Counted from the stretch's first letter, positions 1 through 8,742 are shown. The stretch is 56,479 nt of DNA from Chlorobium sp. (GCA_028282595.1 JANQHQ010000025.1:1-56479), one strand, 5' to 3'. The notes: generated from the letters alone by a model not told the origin. Numbers and translations: made by a program.

Positions 1-465
1 GGTTCTCAGCGACAGGGTCGTCGGCACGAGCGGAACCAGGACGATGTCCGAAGCCGCGAAGACGCTTTCGGAGAGGAGGGTCAGGTTCGGGGGGCAGTCG
101 AGAAAAATGTACGGGTATTCCGTATTCAGTTCGCTCATGTTGCTTTTCAGCCGTTTCTGCGGTTTTTTCTCTTCCAGAAGCTCGATATCGAGATTCCGGT
201 AGGAAAAGTCCGAGGGGAGCAGGTCGAGATTTTCGAAATCCGTGCCCTTGATGTTTTTGTAGATTTTCCTGCTTCCTTTTAGAAACTTCGCGCTGTTGTA
301 CTTTTTATTGGGTACGATGCGGAAGTAAAAGGAACTCGCTCCCTGCGGATCGAGGTCGCAGACGAGGGCCGGCGGCGCGGAGAGGGAGGCGAGGTAGGCC
401 AGGTTGACCGCAGAGGCGGTTTTGCCGACTCCTCCCTTGATGCTGTACAGTGCGATTGTCTTCAT
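1..465 (-). CDS. ParA/MinD-like ATPase, 3' end cut by window edge
   Basis: The first 155 residues are visible; the gene runs off the left edge. The protein opens MKTIALYSIKGGVGKT, a deviant Walker A motif with the signature lysine at residue 10 and catalytic lysine at 15, followed by a DLDPQG switch-I region near residue 40 and a hydrophobic FLDCPP Walker B-like strand near residue 125. These are the hallmarks of ParA/Soj ATPases, which dimerise on ATP and move cargo on the nucleoid. The start codon lies one base after the stop of the upstream CHAD-domain gene, so the two are almost certainly co-transcribed and probably translationally coupled. No parB-like gene is visible. A plasmid or chromosome partition role cannot be excluded, but the CHAD neighbour suggests another cargo (inference). 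Confidence 0.85.
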   Translation of the reverse strand, partial: MKTIALYSIKGGVGKTASAVNLAYLASLSAPPALVCDLDPQGASSFYFRIVPNKKYNSAKFLKGSRKIYKNIKGTDFENLDLLPSDFSYRNLDIELLEEKKPQKRLKSNMSELNTEYPYIFLDCPPNLTLLSESVFAASDIVLVPLVPTTLSLRT

Positions 466-466
466 A

Positions 467-2032
467 TCAGCCGTAGTGATTGAACAACTTTCGGAAAAGC
501 GCTTCTGTTTCCTGACTGTCGAATCTGTCGAATGTTTTGTGGAAGGTCTTCCGCACCTTTTCGCGTTCGTGATGGAGCATCGTGACGAGGCCTCCGAGGG
601 ATGCCGCAAGAGCTGTCCGCTCTCTTCCGGTTCCTGTTTCGAGCAGGTGGTGTTGAAGGTAGTCCTCCTGAACGGACAGGTCGACGAACGCCCCGAGATT
701 GTCCTGCAGCGTTTTCAGTTGCCGAACGGCGGGCCGGATCATTTTGCCGGGAAACAGCGACGAGAAGAACTCGAGCAGGTAGCGCAGTTTCTTGCAGTCG
801 ATCCTCAGTACGTGCAACTCGGCGTCGGTCGCTTCGCGGCCGATGTTGCGTCCGTGACGCAGGACCTTTTTCCAGGCTTTCCGTATGGTGTCGAGAGCGA
901 TCTCCGAGGTTTTTTTGTCTGCGTTCGGTGCGGTTTGGGGATCCGGGCGCTCTTCACTTTCGAGGAATGCCCGCCACTCTTCGAGCTCCGAGGCGTATCG
1001 GGCGGAAGCGAGGTATCGCGAAAACTTTTTCAGTTCCTTTTTGTGCCGCTCACCCAGATCGGTGAAAAAAGGGTCGAGACCGTCCTGCAGTGAATCGGGC
1101 AGCATTCCCCTGAAGCGGTCGGCCTCGAGGAGATAGACATCCTGGTCCCGGAGGTCGTTGGTGCGTTTTCCGAGGTCCCTGAACCTCTGTTTGAAGCGTG
1201 TGAGTTCTGACGGTGGGAAGATGCCTCTCAACTGGGCGAGAATCGAGCGGGTTCTGCGGATGGCGACCCTATAGTCGTGCAGAAATTCGGTGTCCATGTT
1301 TTTCGGCAACCAGGGCTCGTTCGCCCGCATGACGTTGAGCGTCGCCGTGAGCAGCTTCCGCGCGGACTGCTGAATGGTGTCGTCCGGGTCGAGAGTGACG
1401 CGGGGCTTCGAGGAGTAGGCGCCGGGCCTCTGTTCTGACAGGTCGAGCATTGTCGTGAAGAGATCCCTGTAACATGCTTTCTCTGCGAGTTCCGGACGTG
1501 ACGCGAAACACTCCGTTATCCTGGTCCGTTCCTCGCGGTAACCCCTGACGGGCATCAGCCGGGCGAACATTTCCAACGGGCGTTCGTCCTCCTGTTTCGC
1601 CGGAGTCATCCGTCGCAGCTCGAGGGCGGCGACGGTTTTGCGGTTCCCGTCGAGCACGCGCCACCGCCGGACGAGGGTCTCTATGGTGCAGAGCCGGATG
1701 AAGGCCCTGAGGCGCGAGATGTTTTCGAGGCTTTTTCCGAGCTTCGGGTCGGGTATGTCGCCGGCGAGAAAGAAGGCGGGGTTTTTTCTGAAAAGGGCTC
1801 CTCCCGCTTCCTTACCGGTCTCGAGGTCGATGACCGCAAGACGGCCGCTCTGCTTCAGGACGGCGCTTTTTTTGTTCCATGCCTTCCAGTCAAAGGTGTC
1901 GTAGCACCTGATCGTCTCTTTTTTCGAGACAAGCTCCTCGAGCTCGTAGGGAATATCGAAGCCGGAAGGGAATCCGGCCGGGTCGGCGGCTTCTGACAAT
2001 CTGAAATATTCGGGCTCGAGATGCAGGGCCAT
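467..2032 (-). CDS. CHAD domain protein with N-terminal CYTH-like region
   Basis: 521 residues. The C-terminal 300 residues form a CHAD domain: a conserved histidine/arginine helix (LHDYRVAIRRTRS, about residues 252-264), a DLRDQDV segment, and a second basic helix (LHVLRIDCKKLRYLLEFF). CHAD helices line a basic pore known in other proteins to bind polyphosphate and to target granules. The N-terminal 200 residues look like a degenerate CYTH fold; I do not see a clean ExExK signature, so tripolyphosphatase activity is doubtful. It directly precedes the ParA-like gene with one base between stop and start. A ppk1 gene lies about 17 kb away in the same window. Family assignment is strong; the biological role is inferred. 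Confidence 0.85.
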   Translation of the reverse strand: MALHLEPEYFRLSEAADPAGFPSGFDIPYELEELVSKKETIRCYDTFDWKAWNKKSAVLKQSGRLAVIDLETGKEAGGALFRKNPAFFLAGDIPDPKLGKSLENISRLRAFIRLCTIETLVRRWRVLDGNRKTVAALELRRMTPAKQEDERPLEMFARLMPVRGYREERTRITECFASRPELAEKACYRDLFTTMLDLSEQRPGAYSSKPRVTLDPDDTIQQSARKLLTATLNVMRANEPWLPKNMDTEFLHDYRVAIRRTRSILAQLRGIFPPSELTRFKQRFRDLGKRTNDLRDQDVYLLEADRFRGMLPDSLQDGLDPFFTDLGERHKKELKKFSRYLASARYASELEEWRAFLESEERPDPQTAPNADKKTSEIALDTIRKAWKKVLRHGRNIGREATDAELHVLRIDCKKLRYLLEFFSSLFPGKMIRPAVRQLKTLQDNLGAFVDLSVQEDYLQHHLLETGTGRERTALAASLGGLVTMLHHEREKVRKTFHKTFDRFDSQETEALFRKLFNHYG

Positions 2033-2335
2033 CGGGCTGAGGAAAAGGTGGCGGAACGGGCGTCCGGAGGTTTTCTGAAACTACCTCGAATATAGCTAAA
2101 TTAACCCTTTTCCACGGGAACGTGTAACATACCGGTAACAGAGCGCCGGGCGATTTTTTCCCTCCGTCCCGGTTTTCCGGCAAAGGGATTCAGGCCCGGC
2201 AGGCCGGGGTGTAAAGGAGCCCGTATTCGTGCCGGAACTTCTTTTAAAAAGACCTGCTTTTTTTTAACTTTCGACTTTGTAAAATTCGCGCCCCGACGTT
2301 CTCCGCCGGTCGCGCGGCTCTTGACAAGGGAGATT
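2033..2335. other. Divergent intergenic region, CHAD gene / BMP lipoprotein
   Basis: About 300 bases separate two divergent genes and must hold both promoters. The strongest signal is a Shine-Dalgarno AAGGGAG a few bases upstream of the ATG at 2336. I see no convincing operator, RNA gene or additional reading frame. Confidence 0.4.
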
Positions 2336-3340
2336 ATGAGACATCTGATTCTCGGTGCTTTCCTGTTGCTTCTGGTTTCCTGCGCGCCGCGGGGGGATTC
2401 GGAGGAAGGAGCGGGAAGGACGACCGTAGGCATGGTTTTCGACGTCGGCGGCAGAGGGGACAAGTCCTTCAACGACGCGGCCTATCACGGACTCGAACTG
2501 TCGCGGGACTCGCTCGGCGTCGATATCGTCTATATCGAGCCCACCGGGGAAGGAGCGGACAGGGAGGCCGCCCTTCGTCAGCTTGCAACAGACCCTGACG
2601 TGTCGCTTGTTTTCGGCGTCGGACTGCTGTTCAGCGAGGATATAGCGGAGATAGCGGAAGAGTTTCCCGAAAAACGCTTCGCCTGCATCGACTATCTCGC
2701 GCCGGACGGAGGCCGCATCCCGCCGAATCTTTCGGGCATCGTTTTCGAAGACCGGAAGGGATCGTTTCTCGCGGGCGCCATCGCGGGCCTCGTAACCAGG
2801 ACCAGCAGCGTCGGCTTCATCGGCGGGATGGAGTCGAGCATCATCAGGCGTTTCGAGGAAGGGTTCGCCGCCGGGGTGAAATTTGTCGATCCGGATATCG
2901 ATGTGATATCAGGCTACATCGGCATGACGGGCAGCGCGTTCACCAATCCTGCGAAAGGCAAGGAACTTGCGCTGGGGCAGTACGCCAGGGGGGTCGACAT
3001 CATTTACCAGGCAGCGGGCGCGAGTGGTCTCGGAGTTGTGGAGGCCGCCCGGAAGACGGGCAATCTGGTGATCGGCACCGATCGCGATCAGGAGGACCTT
3101 GCGCCCGGATATGTCCTGACGAGCATGACCAAGGCGATAGACAGGACCGTCTATGCGACCGTCGAGCAAGCGCTCGCCGGAGAGTTCAACGGGGGCAGGA
3201 TCAATGTTTTCGGCCTCGACGGGCGCTACACCGATTACGTCTATAACGACAGGAACGCTGGTCTGATCGGAGCGGAGGTCCACGAAAAGATCGAGGAAAT
3301 CCGCGAAAAGCTGATGGCGGGCGAGCTGGAGTCCGAGTAA
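2336..3340 (+). CDS. BMP-family substrate-binding lipoprotein
   Basis: 334 residues from the ATG at 2336, chosen over an upstream in-frame ATG at 2321 because a good ribosome binding site (AAGGGAG) sits just before it and the signal peptide then starts cleanly. A type II signal peptide with lipobox LVSC anchors it to a membrane. The mature part has the BMP/PnrA/TmpC pattern: TVGMVFDVGGRGDKSFND near the N-terminus, an IDY segment, a GFIGG motif and late VLTSMTKAIDR. Members bind nucleosides or other small ligands for ABC importers. No permease or ATPase gene is adjacent, so the transporter partner, if any, is elsewhere. The ligand is unknown. Confidence 0.85.
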   Translation: MRHLILGAFLLLLVSCAPRGDSEEGAGRTTVGMVFDVGGRGDKSFNDAAYHGLELSRDSLGVDIVYIEPTGEGADREAALRQLATDPDVSLVFGVGLLFSEDIAEIAEEFPEKRFACIDYLAPDGGRIPPNLSGIVFEDRKGSFLAGAIAGLVTRTSSVGFIGGMESSIIRRFEEGFAAGVKFVDPDIDVISGYIGMTGSAFTNPAKGKELALGQYARGVDIIYQAAGASGLGVVEAARKTGNLVIGTDRDQEDLAPGYVLTSMTKAIDRTVYATVEQALAGEFNGGRINVFGLDGRYTDYVYNDRNAGLIGAEVHEKIEEIREKLMAGELESE

Positions 3341-3401
3341 CAGCTTTGCCGCAGGATATACTGTTCATGACTGCCATCCCTAACACAAAACAGGAAAAAC
3401 A

Positions 3402-3875
3402 ATGAAGCAGAGCACCACATTTTTCAGACAGGTATGTATTCTCCTCCTCCTTGCGGGCCTTTCCGCCTGCAGCGGCGTGGATACAGGAGCCCTCAAGGCG
3501 GAAATCGAGGAGACCCGGGCCGCGATAGACGACGAGCTGACCGTCCTCAATTCGGTCAAGATGGAGCAGAAGAGCGTGCTCGACGGCCTGAAGGAAGATT
3601 TGAAATGGGAGTACAGCGAGGAGTTCGAAAAGCTCGTGAAACAGTATGAGAGCGAATTTTCCAGGCTCGGCGAGAACATGGACGAGCTCGGTGAAGTTTA
3701 CGACGCCCTGGGCGGTTACGCCGAAAAGCTCGGCGGTCTTCCCCTGGAATACAGCTCCGATCTCGTCAAGGAGATGTTCGAGGAGAAGGCGGAGCACGTG
3801 GAAGAGCTTGTCGCCGACATCGAGAACATCCAGGATGCGATGTACGATCTGACCGACCAGATCGACAACCTTTGA
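3402..3875 (+). CDS. Small coiled-coil lipoprotein, unknown function
   Basis: 157 residues with a type II signal peptide (hydrophobic segment then LSAC lipobox, Cys about residue 23). The mature chain is almost entirely charged heptad-like helix rich in Glu, Lys, Asp and Leu, predicting an extended coiled coil. It follows the BMP lipoprotein by about 60 bases in the same direction and may share its transcript. No enzymatic motif is visible. A role as an envelope spacer or tether would be inference only. Confidence 0.75.
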   Translation: MKQSTTFFRQVCILLLLAGLSACSGVDTGALKAEIEETRAAIDDELTVLNSVKMEQKSVLDGLKEDLKWEYSEEFEKLVKQYESEFSRLGENMDELGEVYDALGGYAEKLGGLPLEYSSDLVKEMFEEKAEHVEELVADIENIQDAMYDLTDQIDNL

Positions 3876-3878
3876 AGG

Positions 3879-3905
3879 GTCCCTCTGCGCAATACGTAGA
3901 GGTAC
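3879..3905. repeat. Miniature end-to-end copy of the terminal repeat
   Basis: Directly after the lipoprotein stop, CCTCT (3882-3886) and AGAGG (3898-3902) face each other across 11 bases, like two ends of the interspersed element abutting without a core. It could also serve as a weak terminator hairpin. Confidence 0.4.
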
Positions 3906-4078
3906 GGCACCGCTATTACTTGTCGTGAGCGAACTGAAGACAAGGCGGACGGAGTCCCGATAGCAATCGGGATAAACTTCAAAACCGGAGTCCTGACGAG
4001 TCGGGATGAGGATTTCGATCCCGACAAGGTCGGGACAACGAAGTATTCGGGTCGCGCAACAAAGTAATAGAGGTGTCC
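3906..4078 (+). repeat. Interspersed inverted-terminal-repeat element, copy A
   Basis: About 173 bp. It starts GGCACCGCTATTAC and ends with GTAATAGAGGTGTCC, the near-perfect reverse complement. The core contains the block GGCGGACGGAGTCCCGATAG and three small palindromes of the type TCCCGAC..GTCGGGA or CCCGAT..ATCGGG. The same core and ends recur at 8601-8742 (reverse), about 15657-15768 and 56368 to the window edge. The right end lies 29 bases before the TTG start of the epimerase gene. Confidence 0.8.
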
Positions 4079-4107
4079 TGAAGTAATCGTTACGACAGTC
4101 TGAAGAA

Positions 4108-5109
4108 TTGCAGAGAAAAGTTCTTGTTACCGGATCGACCGGCTTTATCGGCTCACGCCTGGTGAGCAAGTTGCTCTCCGAGGGCTATGACGTGTCGGCC
4201 CTTGTCAGAAAAAGCTCGAACCTCGCGCCCTTTTCGGGCATCGCCGGAGACATCCGTTTTGTCGAGGGAGATGTTACCGATCCGGTGTCCCTCGAAAAGG
4301 CGTTTCGCGGAATGGAGCAGATCTACCATTCCGCGGGGTATACCTACATGGGGGGAGACAGCTCCAGAAACGGCATGCTCGACGCGATCAACGTCGACGG
4401 CACGCGCAACGTCATGCAGGCCGCCATGCGCACAGGCGTGGGCCGCGTCGTTCACGTCAGCTCCATTACCGCGATGGGGTTTTCCCGCAATCCCCGCAAA
4501 CCCCTCGACGAAACCTGTTCATGGAATTTCAGCGATCTCGGCCTGCATTACGCCGAAACCAAGCATCTTGCTGAAAAAGAGGCATTGAAAGCCGTCTCTT
4601 CCGGCCTCGACTGCGTCATCGTCAATCCGGCTTTCGTCTTCGGCGAGGGTGACGTGAATTTCAATGCAGGCCGTCTCATAAAGGATGTCTACCACCGGAA
4701 AATGCCCTTTTATCCTCTCGGCGGGATCTGCGTAGTCGATGTGGAGATCGTCGTCGAAACCATCGTACGGGCCATGGAAGCGGGCCGCACCGGCGAACGG
4801 TATATCATCGGCGGCGAAAACCTGACATACCGGCAGCTCTCCGATATCATCACCGGCGTGACCGGCGTTCCGAAAATCAGGATTCCGATGCCCTACATAC
4901 TAGCCTTGCCGCTGCACGGGTTCCTGAAGCTTCTGCCTTCGGGCGGCCGGATATCGAAGCTTTTCAACATGACCATGTTCAAGGTTGCCTCCGAGTTTTT
5001 ATATTTCGATTCAGGGAAGGCCCGGCGAGAGCTTTCCATGAGGGACGAACCCATACGGGAAAGCATCGGGCGAGCTTTCGACTGGTACCGGAAAGAGGGC
5101 CTGCTCTGA
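4108..5109 (+). CDS. NAD(P)-dependent epimerase/dehydratase (extended SDR)
   Basis: 333 residues starting at TTG. The Rossmann signature VTGSTGFIGS (GxxGxxG) opens the protein, and the catalytic YxxxK is at YAETK near residue 151, with an upstream serine in HVSSITAMG. The overall pattern resembles dihydroflavonol-4-reductase-like or hopanoid-associated sugar epimerases. The C-terminal third (GGENLTYRQLSDII) is typical of this group. The substrate cannot be read from sequence. It is preceded by repeat copy A and followed by a divergent-function gene 69 bases downstream. The Shine-Dalgarno is poor, so the exact start is uncertain. Confidence 0.85.
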   Translation: MQRKVLVTGSTGFIGSRLVSKLLSEGYDVSALVRKSSNLAPFSGIAGDIRFVEGDVTDPVSLEKAFRGMEQIYHSAGYTYMGGDSSRNGMLDAINVDGTRNVMQAAMRTGVGRVVHVSSITAMGFSRNPRKPLDETCSWNFSDLGLHYAETKHLAEKEALKAVSSGLDCVIVNPAFVFGEGDVNFNAGRLIKDVYHRKMPFYPLGGICVVDVEIVVETIVRAMEAGRTGERYIIGGENLTYRQLSDIITGVTGVPKIRIPMPYILALPLHGFLKLLPSGGRISKLFNMTMFKVASEFLYFDSGKARRELSMRDEPIRESIGRAFDWYRKEGLL

Positions 5110-5178
5110 TCGTTCCGGGGTCTTTGGGCGCCGTTCTCCTTCCGCTGTGCTGTTTCCAGGCATACAAACGGCAATGCC

Positions 5179-7131
5179 ATGCCTTCAAATACCATCGTAG
5201 AAAGAGTTGCGGCGGACCTCCTCAAATATCCGCCCTTTGACCGGCTCGACCAGGCGGCACTGCTCGATCTCGCGGCTTCCGTTTCCCTCGCCTATCACGA
5301 GGAGGGTGAAATCCTGTTCAGGAAGAGTGACGCCCAGAAGGAGCATGCGTTCATGGTCATGAAAGGGGCCGTGCGCCTTTTCGACACCATCGACGGAAAA
5401 GAAGTGCTCGTGGACCTCTGCGACGAGGGGGACGTGTTCGGGGTGCGGGCGATCTTCTCCCGCCACGATTATGTCCTGACCGCCCAGGTTGCCGAAGAGA
5501 GCCTGCTGTTCGAAATTCCGGCCGACAAGATCCGGCGCCTGCTCGAAACCGATCCCGCGGTCGCCCTGTTCTTTGCAGGGGCTTTTGCAAGAAGCTTCGA
5601 GGAGATCGAGCACACCCTTTCCCGTGCGCTCGACGCGGACAGTCAGAGCGGAAAAGAGCCGTCCTACCGGCATTTTCTCGAGAACGAGACCCTCGAAGTC
5701 AAGCCGGTCACCTCGGTCGTGACCTGTCCGCCGGATATCTCGATCCAGGAAGCCGCGAGCATCATGTCCGAGCACAACATCGGTTCGATCATCGTGGTAT
5801 CCCCCGAGAACCATCCTCTCGGGATCATTACCGACACCGATCTCCGGAAAAAGGTCGTCGCGCGTCCGGGATCGATCAAGGAGAAGCCGGTCAGTGAGAT
5901 CATGAGCTCCCCGGTCTACACGATAACCGGAGGAAAGACCATTGCCGACATGGTGATGCTCATGGTCAAGACCAAGCTCCGTCACTTCTGCATCACCGCG
6001 GACGGTTCGTTCGACAGTCCGGTCGAGGGAATCATTTCGGAGCACGACATCATCACTTCCGAGGGCAACAACCCGGCCGTGATCATGAAGGCCATCATGC
6101 AGGCCGACAGCCCGAACCAGCTCAAGGAGCAGCGCGACAAGGCCGAAAGCCTGCTGCAGGTCTACATCAGTCAGGAGGTGGCGCTGCATTTCATCTCGAA
6201 CATCATAACGGAAATCAACGACGCCATCATCACGAGGGCGATCGATTTTTCGATCCGTGAAATCGCCGAGGAGAGCGGACGGGAGCGGCCCACGACCGAA
6301 TTCTGCTGGCTTTCGCTCGGCAGCGAAGGGCGCAAGGAGCAGCTTCTGCGAACCGATCAGGACAACGCGATACTCTACAGGGAGCCGCCGCCCGGAGAGG
6401 AGGATGCGGTGCACTCCTACTACCTCGCTCTCGGTGAAAAAGTGACCGGTATTCTCCAGCACTGCGGTTTCGTCAAATGTCCGGCGGACATCATGGCGAG
6501 CAATCCGGTCTGGTGCCAGCCGTTTTCCGTGTGGAAAGGTTATTTTTCGAAGTGGATCGCCACGCCCGAACCGAAAGCGGTCATGAACTCGACGATCTTT
6601 TTCGATTTCAGGCCGGTCTACGGGCAGGCGAAAATCGCCGCCGAACTCAAGCAGGAAATTTTCGGCCTCGTCTCGAAAAACAGGGGATTTTTGGAATTTT
6701 TCGCCAAAAACGCCCTGCAGAATCCACCACCGCTTGGCTTTTTCAGGAACTTCCTGGTCGAAAAGAGCCGGGATCACGCCAACGAGTTCGATATCAAGGC
6801 GCGCGCCATGATGCCGCTCTCGGACGCCGCACGGGTGCTCTCCTACGAGCTGAAAATCCCGGAATACCTGAGTACTTCCGAGCGTTTCCGCAAACTTGCA
6901 ACGATCATGCCGGGCATGAAGGACCTCGCGCCGGAAGCCGCCGCCGGTTACGAGTTTCTGATGCGTCTCCGGGCGGTGAACGGTCTCGAAAACGGTTCCT
7001 CGGGCCGCTACATCAAGCCGGAGTCTCTCAACAAGATCCAGCGTCAGACGCTCAGAAACGTCTTTTCGACCATCGAGAAGGTGCAGAAAACGCTCAACCT
7101 GAGGTTCCAGCTTGACTATATCCGCGATTAA
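5179..7131 (+). CDS. CNMP-binding / CBS pair / DUF294 nucleotidyltransferase-like protein
   Basis: 650 residues with four recognisable parts: a cyclic-nucleotide-binding-like domain (about 10-140), a CBS pair (about 175-300, with MSEHNIGSIIVV and GIITDTDLRKKV), a DUF294 nucleotidyltransferase-like domain with LGSEGRKEQLLRTDQDN (about 377-394, the GS..(x)DxD nucleotidyltransferase pattern) and a helical DUF294_C output domain. This architecture resembles the sensory part of GlnD-type uridylyltransferases; the target is not known. The next gene, a DnaQ-like exonuclease, overlaps its end by 20 bases, a pairing common in other bacteria, where it is often associated with solute symporters. No symporter is present here. 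Confidence 0.88.
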   Translation: MPSNTIVERVAADLLKYPPFDRLDQAALLDLAASVSLAYHEEGEILFRKSDAQKEHAFMVMKGAVRLFDTIDGKEVLVDLCDEGDVFGVRAIFSRHDYVLTAQVAEESLLFEIPADKIRRLLETDPAVALFFAGAFARSFEEIEHTLSRALDADSQSGKEPSYRHFLENETLEVKPVTSVVTCPPDISIQEAASIMSEHNIGSIIVVSPENHPLGIITDTDLRKKVVARPGSIKEKPVSEIMSSPVYTITGGKTIADMVMLMVKTKLRHFCITADGSFDSPVEGIISEHDIITSEGNNPAVIMKAIMQADSPNQLKEQRDKAESLLQVYISQEVALHFISNIITEINDAIITRAIDFSIREIAEESGRERPTTEFCWLSLGSEGRKEQLLRTDQDNAILYREPPPGEEDAVHSYYLALGEKVTGILQHCGFVKCPADIMASNPVWCQPFSVWKGYFSKWIATPEPKAVMNSTIFFDFRPVYGQAKIAAELKQEIFGLVSKNRGFLEFFAKNALQNPPPLGFFRNFLVEKSRDHANEFDIKARAMMPLSDAARVLSYELKIPEYLSTSERFRKLATIMPGMKDLAPEAAAGYEFLMRLRAVNGLENGSSGRYIKPESLNKIQRQTLRNVFSTIEKVQKTLNLRFQLDYIRD

Positions 7132-7822
7132 AACCTTCAGAAGGGCGGCGGCTCTCCGGCGCTGCCGGGGGGGAAGGCTGCCGGAGGCCGTCTGCGGCTA
7201 TGTCAGGGCGTTTTCCGGATCGCAGCGTCTCCGGCGTTCGCTGCAGGATACCCGCTTCGTGGTATTCGACACCGAAACCACCGGGTTCAGCCCGGCGAAG
7301 GACTCGGTCATTTCCATCGGTGCGGTGGCGGTGGATTCGGGCGCCATCAACGTCGGGGACTCTTACGAAGTGTTGATCCGGCGGGACGATATCGGAGACA
7401 GGGAGGTGGTGACCATACACGGACTTCTGCGCAAGGACCTCAGCCAGGGGGTGGACGAGAAGGCGGCCATAGAGGGTTTTCTCGGCTACATAGGCGACAG
7501 CGTCCTTGTCGCCCAGCATGCCGGTTTCGACATCATGATGATGAACGCGATGCTGAAACGACGTTACGGGCTCGAGCTGTTCAACGAGGTGATCGATACC
7601 GCCAGTCTCGCCAAAAGGCTTGAAAAGGGGCCTTACTACAATCTGGCGCACAAAAGCGGGGAGTACCGTCTCGACCATCTGCTCGAACGCTACGGCATTC
7701 GCCTCTACGACCGCCACACTTCCGCCGGGGATGCGCTTCTCACAGCGCGGCTTTTCCAGATACTGCTCGCAAACGCCCGTCAGGCGGGCATCGCGGAACT
7801 GAAGGATCTGCTGCTGAAGTAA
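7112..7822 (+). CDS. DnaQ-like 3'-5' exonuclease (DEDDh)
   Basis: 236 residues, TTG start inside the 3' end of the preceding gene. The three exonuclease motifs are present: ExoI DTETTGF (Asp53, Glu55), ExoII in AQHAGFD, and ExoIII HTSAGDA with the HxxxxD spacing typical of the DEDDh class. This matches the proofreading-subunit superfamily, but the protein is fused to nothing else and lies beside a CBS/DUF294 gene, so it is more likely an accessory exonuclease than replicative DnaQ. The N-terminal 45 residues are basic and poorly conserved in appearance. Confidence 0.88.
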   Translation: MTISAIKTFRRAAALRRCRGGRLPEAVCGYVRAFSGSQRLRRSLQDTRFVVFDTETTGFSPAKDSVISIGAVAVDSGAINVGDSYEVLIRRDDIGDREVVTIHGLLRKDLSQGVDEKAAIEGFLGYIGDSVLVAQHAGFDIMMMNAMLKRRYGLELFNEVIDTASLAKRLEKGPYYNLAHKSGEYRLDHLLERYGIRLYDRHTSAGDALLTARLFQILLANARQAGIAELKDLLLK

Positions 7823-7828
7823 CGGAAT

Positions 7829-8593
7829 CTACCGCTTCCGGCAAAAGACCAGCATTCTGGGAGAACGGGCGGGGTCGAAAACGGCGCCGCCGTAATCGCC
7901 CAGAACCCGCCGTACCTCGAAGCCCGCCGCTTCCAGCATCCCATCGATCGTCTCCCTGTCGTAGAGCCTGACCGATTCCTCGAAGGTTAGGCTCTTGCCG
8001 GAGTCGTCGATCGTGATGCGCTTGAAGACCCTGCCGCCCTCGATGCGACGGGTTTCGCTGATTTCGAGACCTTCGACGGTTTTCGAGGAGGAGGGGAGGA
8101 GGTTGTTTTTCAGGTATGTCGGGTTTATCAGGTCGAGCACGTACCAGCCTCCGCGTTTCAGCGAGCGGCGGACGTTACGGAGCACCTGCAGGTCTTCGTC
8201 GCGGGTGTCGAAATAGCCGAAACTGGAAAAGAGCTGAACCACGAGGTCGTAAGTGTTCCCGACGGCAAGCGAGCGCATGTCCTGCCGGGTGCAGACGAGT
8301 GGAAGACCCTCCTCTCCGGCCTGCTTTCCGGCGCATCCTATCAGGTAGGGGGAGAGGTCGTTTGCCGTTGTGTCGAAACCCTGTCTCGCGAACTCCAGGG
8401 CGTGTCGACCCGCTCCGCATGCGATATCCATCACCCGGATGTCGGCCGGCAAAAGGGCGGCGAGGCCGGTGTTTTCCAGAATGGTCCCGACGCAGGTTTT
8501 CGCCTCGGCCTCGTCGCGATGGCTGTAGACTTTCAGGTAGAGGGGATGGTCGAACCACTCGGCAAACCATTCCCGTTCGTTGTTGTCCGTCAT
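7829..8593 (-). CDS. Class I SAM-dependent methyltransferase
   Basis: 254 residues from the ATG at 8593. Motif I is VMDIACGAGRHALEFA, with NDLSPYLI as the acidic loop after strand 2 and a typical LKRGGWYVLDLINP motif III. The reading frame extends upstream to 8626, but those 11 extra residues would be encoded by the terminal repeat of element copy B. Starting at 8593 places the AGAGATG of that repeat nine bases before the ATG as the ribosome binding site. Substrate unknown. It converges with the exonuclease gene with only six bases between. Confidence 0.85.
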   Translation of the reverse strand: MTDNNEREWFAEWFDHPLYLKVYSHRDEAEAKTCVGTILENTGLAALLPADIRVMDIACGAGRHALEFARQGFDTTANDLSPYLIGCAGKQAGEEGLPLVCTRQDMRSLAVGNTYDLVVQLFSSFGYFDTRDEDLQVLRNVRRSLKRGGWYVLDLINPTYLKNNLLPSSSKTVEGLEISETRRIEGGRVFKRITIDDSGKSLTFEESVRLYDRETIDGMLEAAGFEVRRVLGDYGGAVFDPARSPRMLVFCRKR

Positions 8594-8600
8594 ACGCTTA

Positions 8601-8742
8601 GGCATCTCTATTAATTTATTCCGCATCGTGATTACTTCGTTGGTCGGTGCTCGAAATCCTCATCCCGACACGTCGGGACTCCGGTTTCTGTGCTCCGTCC
8701 GCCTCGTACTCATGACGCTTATGACAATTAGTAGAGGTACCC
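8601..8742 (-). repeat. Interspersed inverted-terminal-repeat element, copy B
   Basis: 142 bp in reverse orientation. Its ends are GGCATCTCTATTAAT (8601-8615) and ATTAGTAGAGGTACC (8728-8742). The core, read on the minus strand, holds GAGGCGGACGGAG and a TCCCGACGTGTCGGGA palindrome followed by TGAGGATTTCG, as in copies A and C. The minus-strand right end supplies AGAGATG directly in front of the methyltransferase start codon. Confidence 0.8.

Noticed and set aside
8594..8626. N-terminal extension of the methyltransferase
   Set aside because: These codons are contributed by the terminal repeat of element B; the ATG at 8593 has the better ribosome binding site.
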